Part shown: positions 37,474 to 49,908 of the stretch, piece after piece | How the letters are laid out: the number at the start of each line of letters is the position of its first letter | Position numbering within the stretch: the stretch's first letter is position 1 | From: Streptosporangiaceae bacterium | GTDB taxonomy: Bacteria; Actinomycetota; Actinomycetes; Streptosporangiales; Streptosporangiaceae | DNA: 58,981 bases | Direction: 5' to 3' | NCBI GenBank assembly: GCA_030041275.1 | Contig: JASHOE010000282.1 | Coordinates: 1-58,981 of the forward strand | The notes under the pieces: generated by a model | Told to the model about the DNA's origin: nothing | Databases searched by the model: none | The model's input: only the letters and a program-made list of their open reading frames with translations | Position numbers and translations under genes: made by a program

Positions 37474-38577
37474 ATGAGCAGATTGCGGGTGCTCGCCGCC
37501 ATGTCGGGCGGCGTCGACTCGGCTGTGGCAGCGGCGCGGGCGGCCGAGGCCGGGCACGATGTCACGGGCGTGCACCTCGCCCTGTCGCGCAATCCGAGTT
37601 CGTACCGGACCGGCGCGCGCGGTTGCTGCACGCTCGAGGACGCCCGCGACGCCCGGCGTGCCGCCGATGTGAACGGCATTCCGTTCTACGTGTGGGACAT
37701 GGCCGAGCAGTTTCATGCGAGCGTCGTGCAGGACTTCGTCGACGAGTACGCCCGCGGCCATACGCCCAACCCGTGCCTGCGCTGCAATGAGAAGATCAAG
37801 TTCGAGGCGGTGCTCGATCGTGCCGTCGCGCTCGGCTTCGACGCGGTCTGCACCGGTCATCATGCGCGCCTTGCTTCTAGTCCCGACTCGACCGGGCGTC
37901 GGCGACTGGTGCGCAGCGTCGATCCGGCGAAGGATCAGTCGTACGTGCTCGGCGTGCTCACCAGCGAGCAGCTCAGCCGGGCTATGTTCCCGCTGGGTGA
38001 CACCACCAAGGACCGGGTCCGGGCGGAGGCGGCCGAGCGTGGCCTCGCCGTCGCCGACAAGCCCGATAGTCACGACGTCTGCTTCATCGCCGACGGCGAC
38101 ACCAGGGCGTTCCTGCGGCAGCAGCTCGGCAGCGCTCCTGGCCAGATTGTGGCGCCGGACGGCACCGTCGTAGGCAGCCACGACGGCAGTTACGCGTTCA
38201 CGATCGGCCAGCGCAAGGGACTGCGCATCGACCGCCCGGCCGCCGACGGCCGGCCACGGTACGTACTCAGCATTGAGCCGGTGTCAGGCACGGTGACCGT
38301 GGGCCCACCCGAGAGCCTGGACGTGCGGGAGATCGAGGCCGCCGGGCCGGTCTGGTCCGGCTGCGCGCCACCGTCGGAGCCGGTGGACTGCCTGGTCCAG
38401 CTGCGCGCCCATGGCGAGGTGTACCCGGCGGTCTGCGCGCCCGCCGCCGACGGAGTGCGGGTCAGCCTGCGCACGCCAGCCAGGGGTGTCGCGCCCGGCC
38501 AGGCGGCGGTGTTCTACGACGGCGACGCCGTCCTCGGCTCGGCAACGATCACCGGGACGATCCGTTCTGCGGCCTGA
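37474..38577 (+). CDS. mnmA: tRNA 2-thiouridylase MnmA
   Basis: The 367-residue protein 2-thiolates uridine 34 of Glu, Gln and Lys tRNAs. The PP-loop is [15 protein letters not shown] (residues 9-16). The first catalytic Cys lies in [12 protein letters not shown], the second in [11 protein letters not shown], and the GQRKGLRI segment and C-terminal beta-barrel are present. Length is typical (about 360). It probably receives sulfur from the upstream desulfurase. An unusual point is GCC-rich position [16 protein letters not shown], where many actinobacterial MnmA also have CC. Confidence 0.95.
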   Translation: MSRLRVLAAMSGGVDSAVAAARAAEAGHDVTGVHLALSRNPSSYRTGARGCCTLEDARDARRAADVNGIPFYVWDMAEQFHASVVQDFVDEYARGHTPNPCLRCNEKIKFEAVLDRAVALGFDAVCTGHHARLASSPDSTGRRRLVRSVDPAKDQSYVLGVLTSEQLSRAMFPLGDTTKDRVRAEAAERGLAVADKPDSHDVCFIADGDTRAFLRQQLGSAPGQIVAPDGTVVGSHDGSYAFTIGQRKGLRIDRPAADGRPRYVLSIEPVSGTVTVGPPESLDVREIEAAGPVWSGCAPPSEPVDCLVQLRAHGEVYPAVCAPAADGVRVSLRTPARGVAPGQAAVFYDGDAVLGSATITGTIRSAA

Positions 38578-38611
38578 CCGGCGTCGCAGGCCGCGTGTCG
38601 GGGGTCGGCAC

Positions 38612-38617
38612 TAGGCT
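38612..38617 (+). promoter_or_regulatory. -10 TAGGCT of the MetE-C-like gene
   Basis: TAGGCT ends 7 nt before the GTG at 38625, which decides the start over a GTG at 38595. Confidence 0.5.
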
Positions 38618-38624
38618 TCCAACC

Positions 38625-41755
<3,131 letters not shown>

Positions 41756-41787
41756 CCGAGCCGACCGCGATCCCTCGCCCAGGGCGC

Positions 41788-41875
41788 GGAGGGTGCATGC
41801 GTCCGGGGGCTCGGAGGGCGCATGCCTCCGGGGGGCGCGGTGGGAGCATGCGGCCGGGGCGCGGGGGCATGCGTG
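41788..41875. repeat. Degenerate ~25-bp repeat with four GCATGC cores
   Basis: Four GCATGC palindromes (41795, 41820, 41846, 41867) are each followed or preceded by G-rich stretches of similar sequence (for example GCATGCGTCCGGGGG, GCATGCCTCCGGGGG, GCATGCGGCCGGGG). Spacing is 25, 26 and 21 bp. They lie just downstream of ligA. Confidence 0.75.
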
Positions 41876-41905
41876 TCGTTACTCCGGATCACAAGTTGTA
41901 ACGGA

Positions 41906-41911
41906 TAGTAT
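41906..41911 (+). promoter_or_regulatory. Candidate -10 TAGTAT for the GGDEF/EAL gene
   Basis: The stretch 41880-41960 is conspicuously AT-rich for this genome. TAGTAT is its best -10 and would give a leader of about 85 nt before the ATG at 42004. I see no c-di-GMP riboswitch core in the leader. Confidence 0.4.
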
Positions 41912-42003
41912 GCAATTGGCTTCGGGAAGTACGTTTTTGGCCGTAGCATTAACAGACAGCGGCGAGCGCTACACACTGCGCGATGCTTGGCCGATGAGGA
42001 GTC

Positions 42004-44094
42004 ATGACAGACCCGACCGATACCAGAAACATCGGCCCGCGCGTCGGCTCCCCGCTGTGGACGTATATGACGCTGGTCACGTTGGCCGGTGCCATCGCCT
42101 TCGTGCTGGCCGCGATCATGCTGATGGACCTGAGGCCGCTGGCCGTCCATCCGCTGCCCTGGGTGCTGGTCGCGCTCGTGGTCATCGGGGACATTCGACC
42201 GGTGGTGACCCCCGGTCGCGCCAGCACGGACGCTCCCCGGGCGTCCATCGCGTTCAGCTTCGCCGCCTTGATCGCCTGGGGGCTGCCGGTCGGCGTGGTG
42301 CTGGCGGCGATCTCCGCGACGCTGGTCTTGTTCGGCAAGCGCCGGTCGCCGCACCGCGTCGCGTTCAACGCGGCGGTCGTGGCGCTGGCGATGTTTGCGG
42401 CGGGGTGGGTGCTGCACGCCCTGGCCATCCACCGAGAGCCGCTCAAGAATCATGATCATCTGGTGCGGCCGGAGCTGATCCAGTGGGTTCCCGAGGGGTA
42501 CGACGTCTGGCGGATCGTGCTGGCCGCCCTGACGTACTTCGCGGTGTACTTCGTGCTGATCAGCGTCGCCATCGCGGTGCACACCAGGAAGCCGGTCCTC
42601 CAGACGCTGCGTAACCGGCTGCCCTATCAGGCCATGACCAACGCCGTACTGTTCTCGGTCGCCCCGCTGGTGGCCGTCGTCATCACGACCCGCGCGACGT
42701 TCCTGCTGCTGCTGTTCGCGGTGCCGTTGATCGCCTTCCACGTCGCCGCCGCGATCTCGGTGCAGCGTGAGCACCAGGCGCATCACGACGAGCTGACCGG
42801 GCTGGCGAACCGGGCGCTGCTCATGCGCAGCCTGGCGAAGACCCTCGAGCAGGCCGCCAGCTCGGGCGCCACGGTGGGATTCCTGCTGCTGGACCTGGAC
42901 CGTGGGCTCAAAGAGGTGAACGACACGCTCGGGCACGCCGTCGGAGACCGGCTGCTGCGGCTTGTCGCGCACCGGCTCACGCACAGCGTCCGGCCCGGCG
43001 ATCTGGTCGCGAGGCTGGGCGGGGACGAGTTCGCGGTGCTGCTGCCCGCGGTGAAGGACGCATCCGCCCCACGTGAGGTCGCCGCCCGGCTACGGGCGGC
43101 GGTGGCCGAGCCGATCCGGCTGGAAGGGATGTCGTTCGTCATCGAGGTGAGCATCGGCATCGCGATGTTCCCGGATGACGCGACCGCCGACGAGACGCTG
43201 GTCCAGCACGCGGACCTGGCCATGTATCTGGCCAAACAACGGCGCAGCGGGGTCGAGCGGTACGTCGCCGACCTGGACCGGAACTCCCCGGCCAGGCTCG
43301 CCCTGTTCGGCGAGATGCGCCGCGGCCTGGATCGTGGCGAGCTCGAGCTGCACTACCAGCCCAAGGTGTTCCTGGCCGACCGGCGTACGGCTGGCGTCGA
43401 AGCCCTGGTGCGGTGGCGGCACCCGGATCGCGGCGTGCTGAAGCCACCGGACTTCATCCCGATCGTGCAGCAGTCCTATCTCATGCGCGAGGTCACGGCG
43501 TTCGTGATCGAGACGAGCGTCGCGCAGGCTGCACGCTGGCGCCAGCTCGGCCTCCCGGTCCAGGTGTCGCTCAACGTGTCCGGCCGGGACTTGCTCGACA
43601 CCCGGCTGGCGGAGATCGTCGACCAGAGCCTCAGCCGGAACCGGGTGCCAGCGGACGCGCTGCTGCTGGAGATCGACGAGCGCGTGCTGACGAGCGAGCC
43701 GGCGCACGCGGTGGCCACCGCCGAGGCGCTGGCCGACATCGGGGTCGGCCTGAGCCTGGACGACTTCGGCACTGGGTACTCGTCACTGCTGCGGCTGAAG
43801 CGGCTGCCGTTCGGCGAGATCAAGGTTGACTCCTCGTTCATCGGCCGGATGCTCGAGTCACCCGACGACGAAGTGGTGGTGAAGTCGATCCTCGACCTCG
43901 CCGCCGCGCTCGGCATCATGTCGGTGGCGGAGGGTGTCGAGTCGGCCGCGGTGGCCGACTCGCTGATGGCGATGGGCTGCGTGGCGGGCCAGGGCTTCCA
44001 CTTCGCCAAGCCGATGAACGTGGTCTCGGCGACAGCGTGGCTGAGTGAGCACAGCGTCCGCGCGGAGCCCGTCAACCCGGAACCCGTTCGCTGA
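42004..44094 (+). CDS. Membrane diguanylate cyclase/phosphodiesterase (GGDEF-EAL)
   Basis: The 696-residue protein has five or six N-terminal transmembrane helices (about residues 17-245), a GGDEF domain (about 260-420) with intact [11 protein letters not shown], and an EAL domain (about 435-685) with [35 protein letters not shown] and AEGVES, so both active sites look complete. One oddity is [12 protein letters not shown], where the usual DLDRFKEVND has Phe replaced by Gly-Leu, adding a residue next to the metal-binding Asp. Position after ligA matches an EAL/GGDEF gene of streptomycetes (RmdB-like, from memory). GAGGAG precedes the ATG. Confidence 0.92.
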   Translation: MTDPTDTRNIGPRVGSPLWTYMTLVTLAGAIAFVLAAIMLMDLRPLAVHPLPWVLVALVVIGDIRPVVTPGRASTDAPRASIAFSFAALIAWGLPVGVVLAAISATLVLFGKRRSPHRVAFNAAVVALAMFAAGWVLHALAIHREPLKNHDHLVRPELIQWVPEGYDVWRIVLAALTYFAVYFVLISVAIAVHTRKPVLQTLRNRLPYQAMTNAVLFSVAPLVAVVITTRATFLLLLFAVPLIAFHVAAAISVQREHQAHHDELTGLANRALLMRSLAKTLEQAASSGATVGFLLLDLDRGLKEVNDTLGHAVGDRLLRLVAHRLTHSVRPGDLVARLGGDEFAVLLPAVKDASAPREVAARLRAAVAEPIRLEGMSFVIEVSIGIAMFPDDATADETLVQHADLAMYLAKQRRSGVERYVADLDRNSPARLALFGEMRRGLDRGELELHYQPKVFLADRRTAGVEALVRWRHPDRGVLKPPDFIPIVQQSYLMREVTAFVIETSVAQAARWRQLGLPVQVSLNVSGRDLLDTRLAEIVDQSLSRNRVPADALLLEIDERVLTSEPAHAVATAEALADIGVGLSLDDFGTGYSSLLRLKRLPFGEIKVDSSFIGRMLESPDDEVVVKSILDLAAALGIMSVAEGVESAAVADSLMAMGCVAGQGFHFAKPMNVVSATAWLSEHSVRAEPVNPEPVR

Positions 44095-44116
44095 CGGCGC
44101 GCGAGCGCCACCCCCA

Positions 44117-44122
44117 TAGGAT
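44117..44122 (+). promoter_or_regulatory. -10 TAGGAT of leaderless gatC
   Basis: TAGGAT is followed by 7 bases and the ATG at 44130; this favours that ATG over the in-frame ATG at 44121, which overlaps the hexamer. Confidence 0.55.
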
Positions 44123-44129
44123 GGCCTCC

Positions 44130-44423
44130 ATGGCCATTACCAGGGACGAGGTAGCCCACCTGGCCAGGCTGTCCAGGCTGGCCCTGACGGACGCCGAACT
44201 CGAGCACTTCGCTGGCCAGCTCGACCAGATCATCGTGGCCGTGGCGCGGGTGCAGGAGGTCGCGGCCGGTGACATCCCGCCCATGACGCACGCGGCGGGC
44301 ATCGCCAACGTGTACCGCGACGACGTGCCAGCCCCGCAGCTAACGCCGGAGCAAGCGCTCGCCGGCGCGCCCGCGAGCGAGCAGTCGAGGTTCCGGGTTC
44401 CCCGGATCCTGGCGGAGGAGTGA
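44130..44423 (+). CDS. gatC: Asp/Glu-tRNA amidotransferase subunit C
   Basis: The 97-residue protein is the small GatC subunit that wraps around and stabilises GatA and Gat[36 protein letters not shown] and the C-terminal R-D-D-V pattern (VYRDDVPAP) are typical. It heads the gatCAB operon, with gatA following after one base. Confidence 0.93.
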   Translation: MAITRDEVAHLARLSRLALTDAELEHFAGQLDQIIVAVARVQEVAAGDIPPMTHAAGIANVYRDDVPAPQLTPEQALAGAPASEQSRFRVPRILAEE

Positions 44424-44424
44424 C

Positions 44425-45948
44425 ATGGGCGGCGAGGCAACCGAACTCACCCGGCTCTCGGCGGCCGAGATCGGCATCGCGGTAGCCGCTGGCGACGTAT
44501 CCGCGGTCGAGGTGACCCAGGCGCACCTGGACCGAATCGTCGCGGTCGAGCCGGAGCTGCACGCGTTCCTGCACGTGGCAGGCATCGGAGCGCTGGCAGC
44601 TGCGGAGGCAGTCGACCGCAGGCGCGCGGCCGGCGAGCGGCTCGGGCCACTCGCGGGCGTGCCGCTCGCGCTGAAAGACGTGCTGACGACCGAGGACATG
44701 CCGACGACGTGCGGGTCGAAGATCCTCGCGGGCTGGCGGCCACCGTATGACGCCACCGTCACCCGACGGCTGCGCGACGCGGGCGTGATCATCCTCGGCA
44801 AGACCAACATGGACGAGTTCGCCATGGGGTCGTCAACCGAGAACTCGGCGTTCGGGACGAGCCGCAACCCGTGGGATCGCAGCCGGGTGCCTGGCGGGTC
44901 GTCTGGCGGCTCGTCCGCGGCGGTCGCCGGCTACGAGGCGCCGCTGGGCATCGGCACCGACACCGGCGGCTCGATCCGCCAGCCCGCCGCGGTCTGCGGG
45001 ATCGTCGGGATGAAGCCCACCTACGGCGGCTCCTCCCGGTACGGCCTGGTGGCGTTCGCGTCGTCGCTCGACACGCCGGGCCCGCTGGCCCGGACGGTGC
45101 TGGACGCGGCGCTCTTGCACGAGGCCTTCTCCGGCCACGATCCGCGCGACGCCACCTCGGTCAACGCACCGGTGCCGCCGGTGGTCGCGGCGGCCAGGCA
45201 GGCTGACGTCGCCGGGCTGCGGATCGGCGTCGTGAGCGAGCTGAGCGGCGAGGGCTTTCAGAGCGGTGTGCAGTCCAAGTTCACCGAGGCGGTCGAGCTG
45301 CTCGAGTCGCTCGGCGCCAAGGTCACCGAGGTGTCGTGTCCGCACTTCCGCTACGCGCTGCCCGCCTACTACCTGATCGCCCCCAGCGAGGCCTCGTCCA
45401 ACCTGGCCAGGTTCGATGCCATGCGATACGGGCTGCGAGTCGGTGACGACGGCACCCGCAGCGCCGACGAAGTGATGTCGCTGACCAGGGCGGCGGGCTT
45501 CGGCCCCGAGGTGAAACGCCGGATCATGCTCGGTACGTACGCGCTGTCCAGCGGCTACTACGACGCCTACTACGGCAAGGCACAGCAGGTACGGACGCTC
45601 ATCTGCCGGGACTTCGACGCCGCGTTCGACCAGGTCGACGTCCTGGTGTCGCCGACGACGCCGACTACCGCGTTCCCGATCGGGGAACGGGTCGACGACC
45701 CCATGGCCATGTACCTCGCCGACCTCTGCACGATCCCGTCGGACCTGGCCATGAACGCGGCTATCTCGGTGCCGTGCGGGCTCGCCCCCGAGGACGGGCT
45801 GCCGGTGGGACTGCAGGTGATGGCGCCCGCGCTGGCCGACGACCGTACGTACCGGGTCGCGGCGGCCCTGGAGGCGGCACTGGAGCAGCGCTGGGGCGGT
45901 CCGCTGCTGGCGCAGGCTCCGGCGCTCGGCGAGTCGAAGGGACGATAG
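44425..45948 (+). CDS. gatA: Asp/Glu-tRNA amidotransferase subunit A
   Basis: The 507-residue amidase-signature enzyme releases ammonia from glutamine for transamidation of misacylated tRNA. The catalytic Lys is in LALKDVLTT, and the cis-Ser and nucleophile Ser lie in the Gly/Ser-rich [13 protein letters not shown] and [15 protein letters not shown]. The rest of the amidase fold ([20 protein letters not shown]) is intact. GGAGGAG precedes the ATG. gatB starts 2 nt after its stop. Confidence 0.96.
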   Translation: MGGEATELTRLSAAEIGIAVAAGDVSAVEVTQAHLDRIVAVEPELHAFLHVAGIGALAAAEAVDRRRAAGERLGPLAGVPLALKDVLTTEDMPTTCGSKILAGWRPPYDATVTRRLRDAGVIILGKTNMDEFAMGSSTENSAFGTSRNPWDRSRVPGGSSGGSSAAVAGYEAPLGIGTDTGGSIRQPAAVCGIVGMKPTYGGSSRYGLVAFASSLDTPGPLARTVLDAALLHEAFSGHDPRDATSVNAPVPPVVAAARQADVAGLRIGVVSELSGEGFQSGVQSKFTEAVELLESLGAKVTEVSCPHFRYALPAYYLIAPSEASSNLARFDAMRYGLRVGDDGTRSADEVMSLTRAAGFGPEVKRRIMLGTYALSSGYYDAYYGKAQQVRTLICRDFDAAFDQVDVLVSPTTPTTAFPIGERVDDPMAMYLADLCTIPSDLAMNAAISVPCGLAPEDGLPVGLQVMAPALADDRTYRVAAALEAALEQRWGGPLLAQAPALGESKGR

Positions 45949-45950
45949 AG

Positions 45951-47453
45951 GTGACGACCGAAGTGGCCCACCTGGTGCCCTACGACGAGGCGGTATCGAG
46001 GTACGAGCCCGTGATCGGGCTCGAGACGCACGTCGAGCTCGGCACGGTGACGAAGATGTTCTGCGGCTGTCCGACCACGTTCGGGTTGCCGCCGAACTCG
46101 GCGGTCTGCCCGGTCTGCCTCGGCCTGCCTGGCTCACTGCCGGTGGCCAACCGGGCGGCCATCGAGTACACCATTCGCATCGGGCTGGCGCTGAACTGCT
46201 CGATCGCGGCCTGGTGCCGGTTCGCCAGGAAGAACTACTTCTATCCAGACATGCCGAAGAACTTCCAGATCTCGCAGTACGACGAGCCGCTGTGCACGAA
46301 CGGCTGGCTGGACGTCACCGTCGACGGCCAGAGCGTTCGGGTCGGCATCGAGCGGGTGCATCTCGAGGAGGACACCGGCAAGTCGCTGCACGTGGGCGGC
46401 GCGACCGGCCGCATCCACGGCGCCGAGTACTCGCTCGTCGACTACAACCGGGCGGGAATCCCGCTGGTGGAGGTGGTGACCAAGCCCATCGCCGGCACCG
46501 GGGAGCTGGCCCCGACCGTAGCCCGCGCGTACGTCACCCAGCTGCGCGACCTGCTCCGGGCGCTCCGCGTGTCGGACGTCCGGATGGAGGAGGGCTCGCT
46601 GCGCTGCGACGTCAACACCTCGCTCACGCCGCGCGGAGCCGCCGAGTGGGGCACCAGGACAGAGACCAAGAACGTCAACTCGCTGCGCTCGGTCGAGCGG
46701 GCTGTCCGATTCGAGATCGAACGACAGGCCGGCCTGCTGGACGCGGGGCTGCGGGTGGTCCAGGAGACCAGGCACTTCCACGAGGACACCGGGTCGACGA
46801 CGGCTGGCCGGAGCAAGGAGGAGGCGCAGGACTACCGGTACTTCCCCGAGCCCGACCTCGTCCCGGTCGCTCCGCCCGCATCCTGGGTGGACGAGATCCT
46901 CGCGAGCCTCCCCGAACTGCCCGCGGCGCGCCTGGCGCGGCTGCAGGCGGACTGGGGTCTGTCCGACGCAGACATGACCTGGCTGCGCAACGCGGGCGCG
47001 ATCGACCTGGTCGACCAGACGGTCGCCGCCGGGGCGTCGCCGGCCGAGGCCAGCAAGTGGTGGCTGGGTGAGCTCGCCAGAGAGGCAAACAAGCGCGGCG
47101 TTGAGCTAGCCGACCTGCCCATCACGCCGGAGCAGGTTGCCAGGGTCAGCGCGCTGGTCAGGGACGGCACGCTCAACGACAAGCTAGCCCGGCAGGCACT
47201 CGACGCCGTGCTGGCAGGCGAAGGGCAGCCCGACGACGTGGTCGCGGCGCGCGGCCTGGCGGTGGTGAGCGACGACAGCGCGCTGATCGCAGCGGTAGAC
47301 GCTGCCATCGCCGCGAGCCCCGACGTCGCCGCCAAGATCAGGGACGGCAAGCTCAACGCGGTCGGCGCGCTGATGGGACAGGTCATGGCCGCCACCAAGG
47401 GCCGCGCCGATCCCCAGCGCGTCCGCGAGCTGATCCTGCAGCGGCTGACCTAG
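45951..47453 (+). CDS. gatB: Asp/Glu-tRNA amidotransferase subunit B
   Basis: The 500-residue subunit activates the tRNA-bound acid and guides ammonia. [15 protein letters not shown], the zinc/Mg cradle residues around FCGCPTTFG and [13 protein letters not shown], and RCDVNTSL are diagnostic; the C-terminal YqeY-like tail domain ends in [20 protein letters not shown] sequence. The GTG at 45951 has GAAGGG upstream and directly follows gatA; the longer frame into gatA is not plausible. Confidence 0.96.
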   Translation: MTTEVAHLVPYDEAVSRYEPVIGLETHVELGTVTKMFCGCPTTFGLPPNSAVCPVCLGLPGSLPVANRAAIEYTIRIGLALNCSIAAWCRFARKNYFYPDMPKNFQISQYDEPLCTNGWLDVTVDGQSVRVGIERVHLEEDTGKSLHVGGATGRIHGAEYSLVDYNRAGIPLVEVVTKPIAGTGELAPTVARAYVTQLRDLLRALRVSDVRMEEGSLRCDVNTSLTPRGAAEWGTRTETKNVNSLRSVERAVRFEIERQAGLLDAGLRVVQETRHFHEDTGSTTAGRSKEEAQDYRYFPEPDLVPVAPPASWVDEILASLPELPAARLARLQADWGLSDADMTWLRNAGAIDLVDQTVAAGASPAEASKWWLGELAREANKRGVELADLPITPEQVARVSALVRDGTLNDKLARQALDAVLAGEGQPDDVVAARGLAVVSDDSALIAAVDAAIAASPDVAAKIRDGKLNAVGALMGQVMAATKGRADPQRVRELILQRLT

Positions 47454-47465
47454 CGAGGGAACGCC

Positions 47466-48059
47466 GTGGCCGTCATCCACAAGACCACGCTGGTGCCGAG
47501 CAAGCTGGAGCTGCTCACCACCTGGCTGCCCGGCCAGGACTGGTACGCGGGCCCCCCGAGCGGCCCGTCGCTGGCCAGGGTCGGCGGCTTCCGGCTGGAC
47601 GACCCGGCCGGCCAGGTGGGCATCGAGTTCCTGGTCGTCAGGGATGACGCCGCGCCCGAGGTGGCCGCCTACCTCGTACCGATGACGTACCGCGCCGGAC
47701 CGCTGCCCGGTATCGACGCGCACCTGATCGGAACGGCCGAGCACGGCGTCCTCGGACCACGCTGGATCTACGACGGAACACGCGACCCTGTGTTGCTCAC
47801 CCAGCTCGCTGAGCTGATCCAGGGCCGCGTCGCGGCGCAAGCGCAAAGCCAGAGCGACACCGAAGACGCCACGGTGCACACCGTGCCTGGTCCTGCCGCG
47901 CCGCGGCAGGGCCTGCGCATCTCGTTTGCCAGGCGGCTCAGCCCGGCGACAGCCGACGCGGCGCTGCCCGGCGTAGGAGCGGTCACCGGGCTGTGGACGT
48001 CGATAGACGGCACGCTGGTTCGAAGCCTCTTCGCCACCGCTCGACCGGCGATCGACTAG
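47466..48059 (+). CDS. Maltokinase N-terminal cap-like domain protein
   Basis: The 197-residue protein begins MAVIHKTTLVPSKLELLTTWLP, resembling the N-terminal cap domain of actinobacterial maltokinases and of CG0192-type proteins. No kinase domain follows, so it would be a stand-alone cap. The function is unknown; a link to maltose or trehalose metabolism would be speculation. The GTG start follows gatB by 12 nt with a GAGGGA sequence upstream, so it may ride on the gatCAB transcript. Confidence 0.75.
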   Translation: MAVIHKTTLVPSKLELLTTWLPGQDWYAGPPSGPSLARVGGFRLDDPAGQVGIEFLVVRDDAAPEVAAYLVPMTYRAGPLPGIDAHLIGTAEHGVLGPRWIYDGTRDPVLLTQLAELIQGRVAAQAQSQSDTEDATVHTVPGPAAPRQGLRISFARRLSPATADAALPGVGAVTGLWTSIDGTLVRSLFATARPAID

Positions 48060-48075
48060 GCCGCACCCGCTCGGG

Positions 48076-48081
48076 TAGACT
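48076..48081 (+). promoter_or_regulatory. -10 TAGACT of the metG leader transcript
   Basis: TAGACT ends 7 nt before the ATG at 48089, so transcription should begin at or beside that codon. Confidence 0.55.
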
Positions 48082-48088
48082 CCAAGGC

Positions 48089-48127
48089 ATGCAGTCCGCA
48101 GCGCGCCAGGAGATGATGCCCCGCTAG
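48089..48127 (+). CDS. Putative leaderless Met-rich leader peptide of metG
   Basis: The 12-codon frame reads MQSAARQEMMPR and then TAG. Codons 9 and 10 are adjacent Met codons (48113-48118). It is placed 7 nt after TAGACT, like the leaderless genes here, and lies 107 nt before metG. The stop codon sits in the loop of a 6-bp hairpin. The peptide and its Met pair suggest a sensor of charged tRNA-Met for attenuation of metG. Confidence 0.5.
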   Translation: MQSAARQEMMPR

Positions 48128-48186
48128 CCGGGGCCACTTGACGCTGCCAGGACTACAGTCCGCACGAGGCCCCCATGGGGGCCTCG
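48118..48186 (+). promoter_or_regulatory. Candidate attenuator hairpins in the metG leader
   Basis: Hairpin 1 (48118-48134) has stem GCCCCG/CGGGGC with the leader stop in its loop. Hairpin 2 (48165-48186) is a perfect 22-nt palindrome (CGAGGCCC ... GGGCCTCG). GGGGCC at 48130-48135 can instead pair with GGCCCC at 48168-48173, which makes the two hairpins mutually exclusive. Hairpin 2 lacks a U-tract. A further GGGG/CCCC stem lies at 48197-48210, before the AGGAGGT site of metG. Confidence 0.5.
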
Positions 48187-48234
48187 ATTCATGTGCGGGG
48201 TCGGTGCCCCCAGGGATGTAACCAGGAGGTTCCG

Positions 48235-49908
48235 ATGACCCGTCTTTATCTGAGTACGACAATCCCGTACGTCAACGGCCGCCCGCACGTCGGCCACGCC
48301 CTGGAGCTCGTCCAGGCCGACGTGCTCGCCCGGCACCATCGCCGCATCGGCGACGAGGTCAGGCTGCAAAGCGGCACCGACGACAACTCGCTCAAGAACG
48401 TGCTCGCCGCGGCGCAGGAAGGCCTGACCACCAGGGAACTGGTCAATCGCAACGCCAGCATCTTCGCCGGGCTGCGCGAGCAGCTATCCCTCAGCTTCGA
48501 CGACTTCATCCGGACCAGCAGCGACGCGCGGCACCGGCCGGGAGTGGAACACCTGTGGCGCGCGTGCGCGGCCAGCGGAGACCTGTACCGCCGGGACTAT
48601 CAAGGGCTGTACTGCGTCGGCTGCGAGCAGTTCTATACCGACGCCGAGCTGGTCGGTGGCCGCTGTCCCGAGCACGGCACCCGGCCGCAGCTCATCACGG
48701 AGAAGAACTGGTTCTTCCGGCTGTCGAAGTACGCCGACCGGCTGCGCGCGGAGATTTCCTCTGGACGGCTGCGGATCGAGCCAGCCAGCCGGCGCAATGA
48801 GGTGCTCGGCTTCATCGACGGCGGCCTCACCGACTTCAGCGTGTCCAGGTCGGTGGACCGGGCCCGGGGCTGGGGCATCAGCGTGCCCGGCGACCCGAGC
48901 CAGGTGATCTACGTGTGGTGGGATGCCCTCGGCAACTACATCACCGCCCTCGGATACGGGGCGAGCGGCGCGCGGGCCGCCGATTACCAGCGCTGGTGGG
49001 TCGAGGCCGACCGGCGGGTGCACCTCGTCGGCAAGGGCGTGCTCCGGTTCCACGCCGTGTACTGGCCCGCGATCCTGCTGTCGGCGGGCGCCCCGCTACC
49101 GACCGAGATCGTCGTGCACGACTACCTCACCTTCGGGGGCGGCAAGATCAGCAAGTCGGCTCGTGGCCCGGAGCAGGAAAGCGGCGACCCGGTCTCGCTG
49201 ACTCAGTCGTACGGTGTGGATGCGCTGCGCTGGTGGCTGCTGCGCGAGGTGCCACGGGTCGGGGACACCGACTTCACCGTCGATAAGCTGATCGCGCGGG
49301 CGAATCAGGACCTCGCGAACGGGCTTGGCAACCTTGTCAGCCGCATCTCGTCGGTCGCCCATGCATACCGGAACGGGGTCGTCCGGCCCTGCCGCCGTCC
49401 GCATGGCACGAGCCGCTGGCTGGCCGCGGCGGCCGACTGCCGCGCGATCGGCCAGGACTGGCCCGCCGACGCGACCGCGCTGGCCGACACGGTCGAGCGC
49501 ACGCCCGACGCCGTGCGCGCGGCGCTGGCCAGGTTCGACTTCCGTGCCGCCGCGGCCGCGGTCTTCGAGATTGTCGAGCAGGCCAACCGGTACGTCGAAA
49601 CGACCGAGCCCTGGCATCTCGGTCGGGCTGCGCGCGCCGGTGACGCTGCTGCCGGGCAGCGGCTGGATCAGGTGCTCGGCGCTCTCGTCGCGGCTTGCCA
49701 GGTGCTCGCGGGGGAGATCTGGCCGTTCCTGCCGGACCTCGCCGCTCGGGTCGCGGCCGCGTGCGATGACTTCGGCGGCCGGCTGCCGGCGCCGCAGCGC
49801 GTGTTCCCGCGGCTTGACCGCGCGCCGGGGCGCTATTCTGCCGTCGCTGCGGATACGGAACCCGAAAGCGAGGTCGGCTCGTGGGAGGTGGCACCGGCAC
49901 CGTGCTGA
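48235..49908 (+). CDS. metG: Methionyl-tRNA synthetase (variant type)
   Basis: The 557-residue class I synthetase has the HIGH-type motif in NGRPHVGHALELV and KISKS in the KMSKS position (GGGKISKSARG), a zinc-knuckle insert (CVGCEQFYTDAELVGGRCPEH) and the Trp-rich YVWWDALGNY block for methionine recognition. The usual GTDEHG segment of MetRS is replaced by GTDDNSLKN, so it may be a divergent or second MetRS rather than the canonical one. There is no C-terminal tRNA-binding (EMAP) domain. A strong AGGAGGT precedes the ATG at 48235. The 3' end overlaps the next gene by 28 nt. Confidence 0.88.
   Translation: MTRLYLSTTIPYVNGRPHVGHALELVQADVLARHHRRIGDEVRLQSGTDDNSLKNVLAAAQEGLTTRELVNRNASIFAGLREQLSLSFDDFIRTSSDARHRPGVEHLWRACAASGDLYRRDYQGLYCVGCEQFYTDAELVGGRCPEHGTRPQLITEKNWFFRLSKYADRLRAEISSGRLRIEPASRRNEVLGFIDGGLTDFSVSRSVDRARGWGISVPGDPSQVIYVWWDALGNYITALGYGASGARAADYQRWWVEADRRVHLVGKGVLRFHAVYWPAILLSAGAPLPTEIVVHDYLTFGGGKISKSARGPEQESGDPVSLTQSYGVDALRWWLLREVPRVGDTDFTVDKLIARANQDLANGLGNLVSRISSVAHAYRNGVVRPCRRPHGTSRWLAAAADCRAIGQDWPADATALADTVERTPDAVRAALARFDFRAAAAAVFEIVEQANRYVETTEPWHLGRAARAGDAAAGQRLDQVLGALVAACQVLAGEIWPFLPDLAARVAAACDDFGGRLPAPQRVFPRLDRAPGRYSAVAADTEPESEVGSWEVAPAPC

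Noticed and set aside
41880..42003. c-di-GMP riboswitch upstream of the GGDEF/EAL gene
   Set aside because: The conserved GEMM core is not present.
48138..48159. TTGACG and TACAGT as a -35/-10 pair just before metG
   Set aside because: They are only 10 bp apart, too close for a sigma-70-type promoter; TACAGT alone remains possible.
48128..48234. T-box or SAM riboswitch in the metG leader
   Set aside because: No T-box core or SAM riboswitch consensus could be found; the features fit a short-ORF attenuator better.
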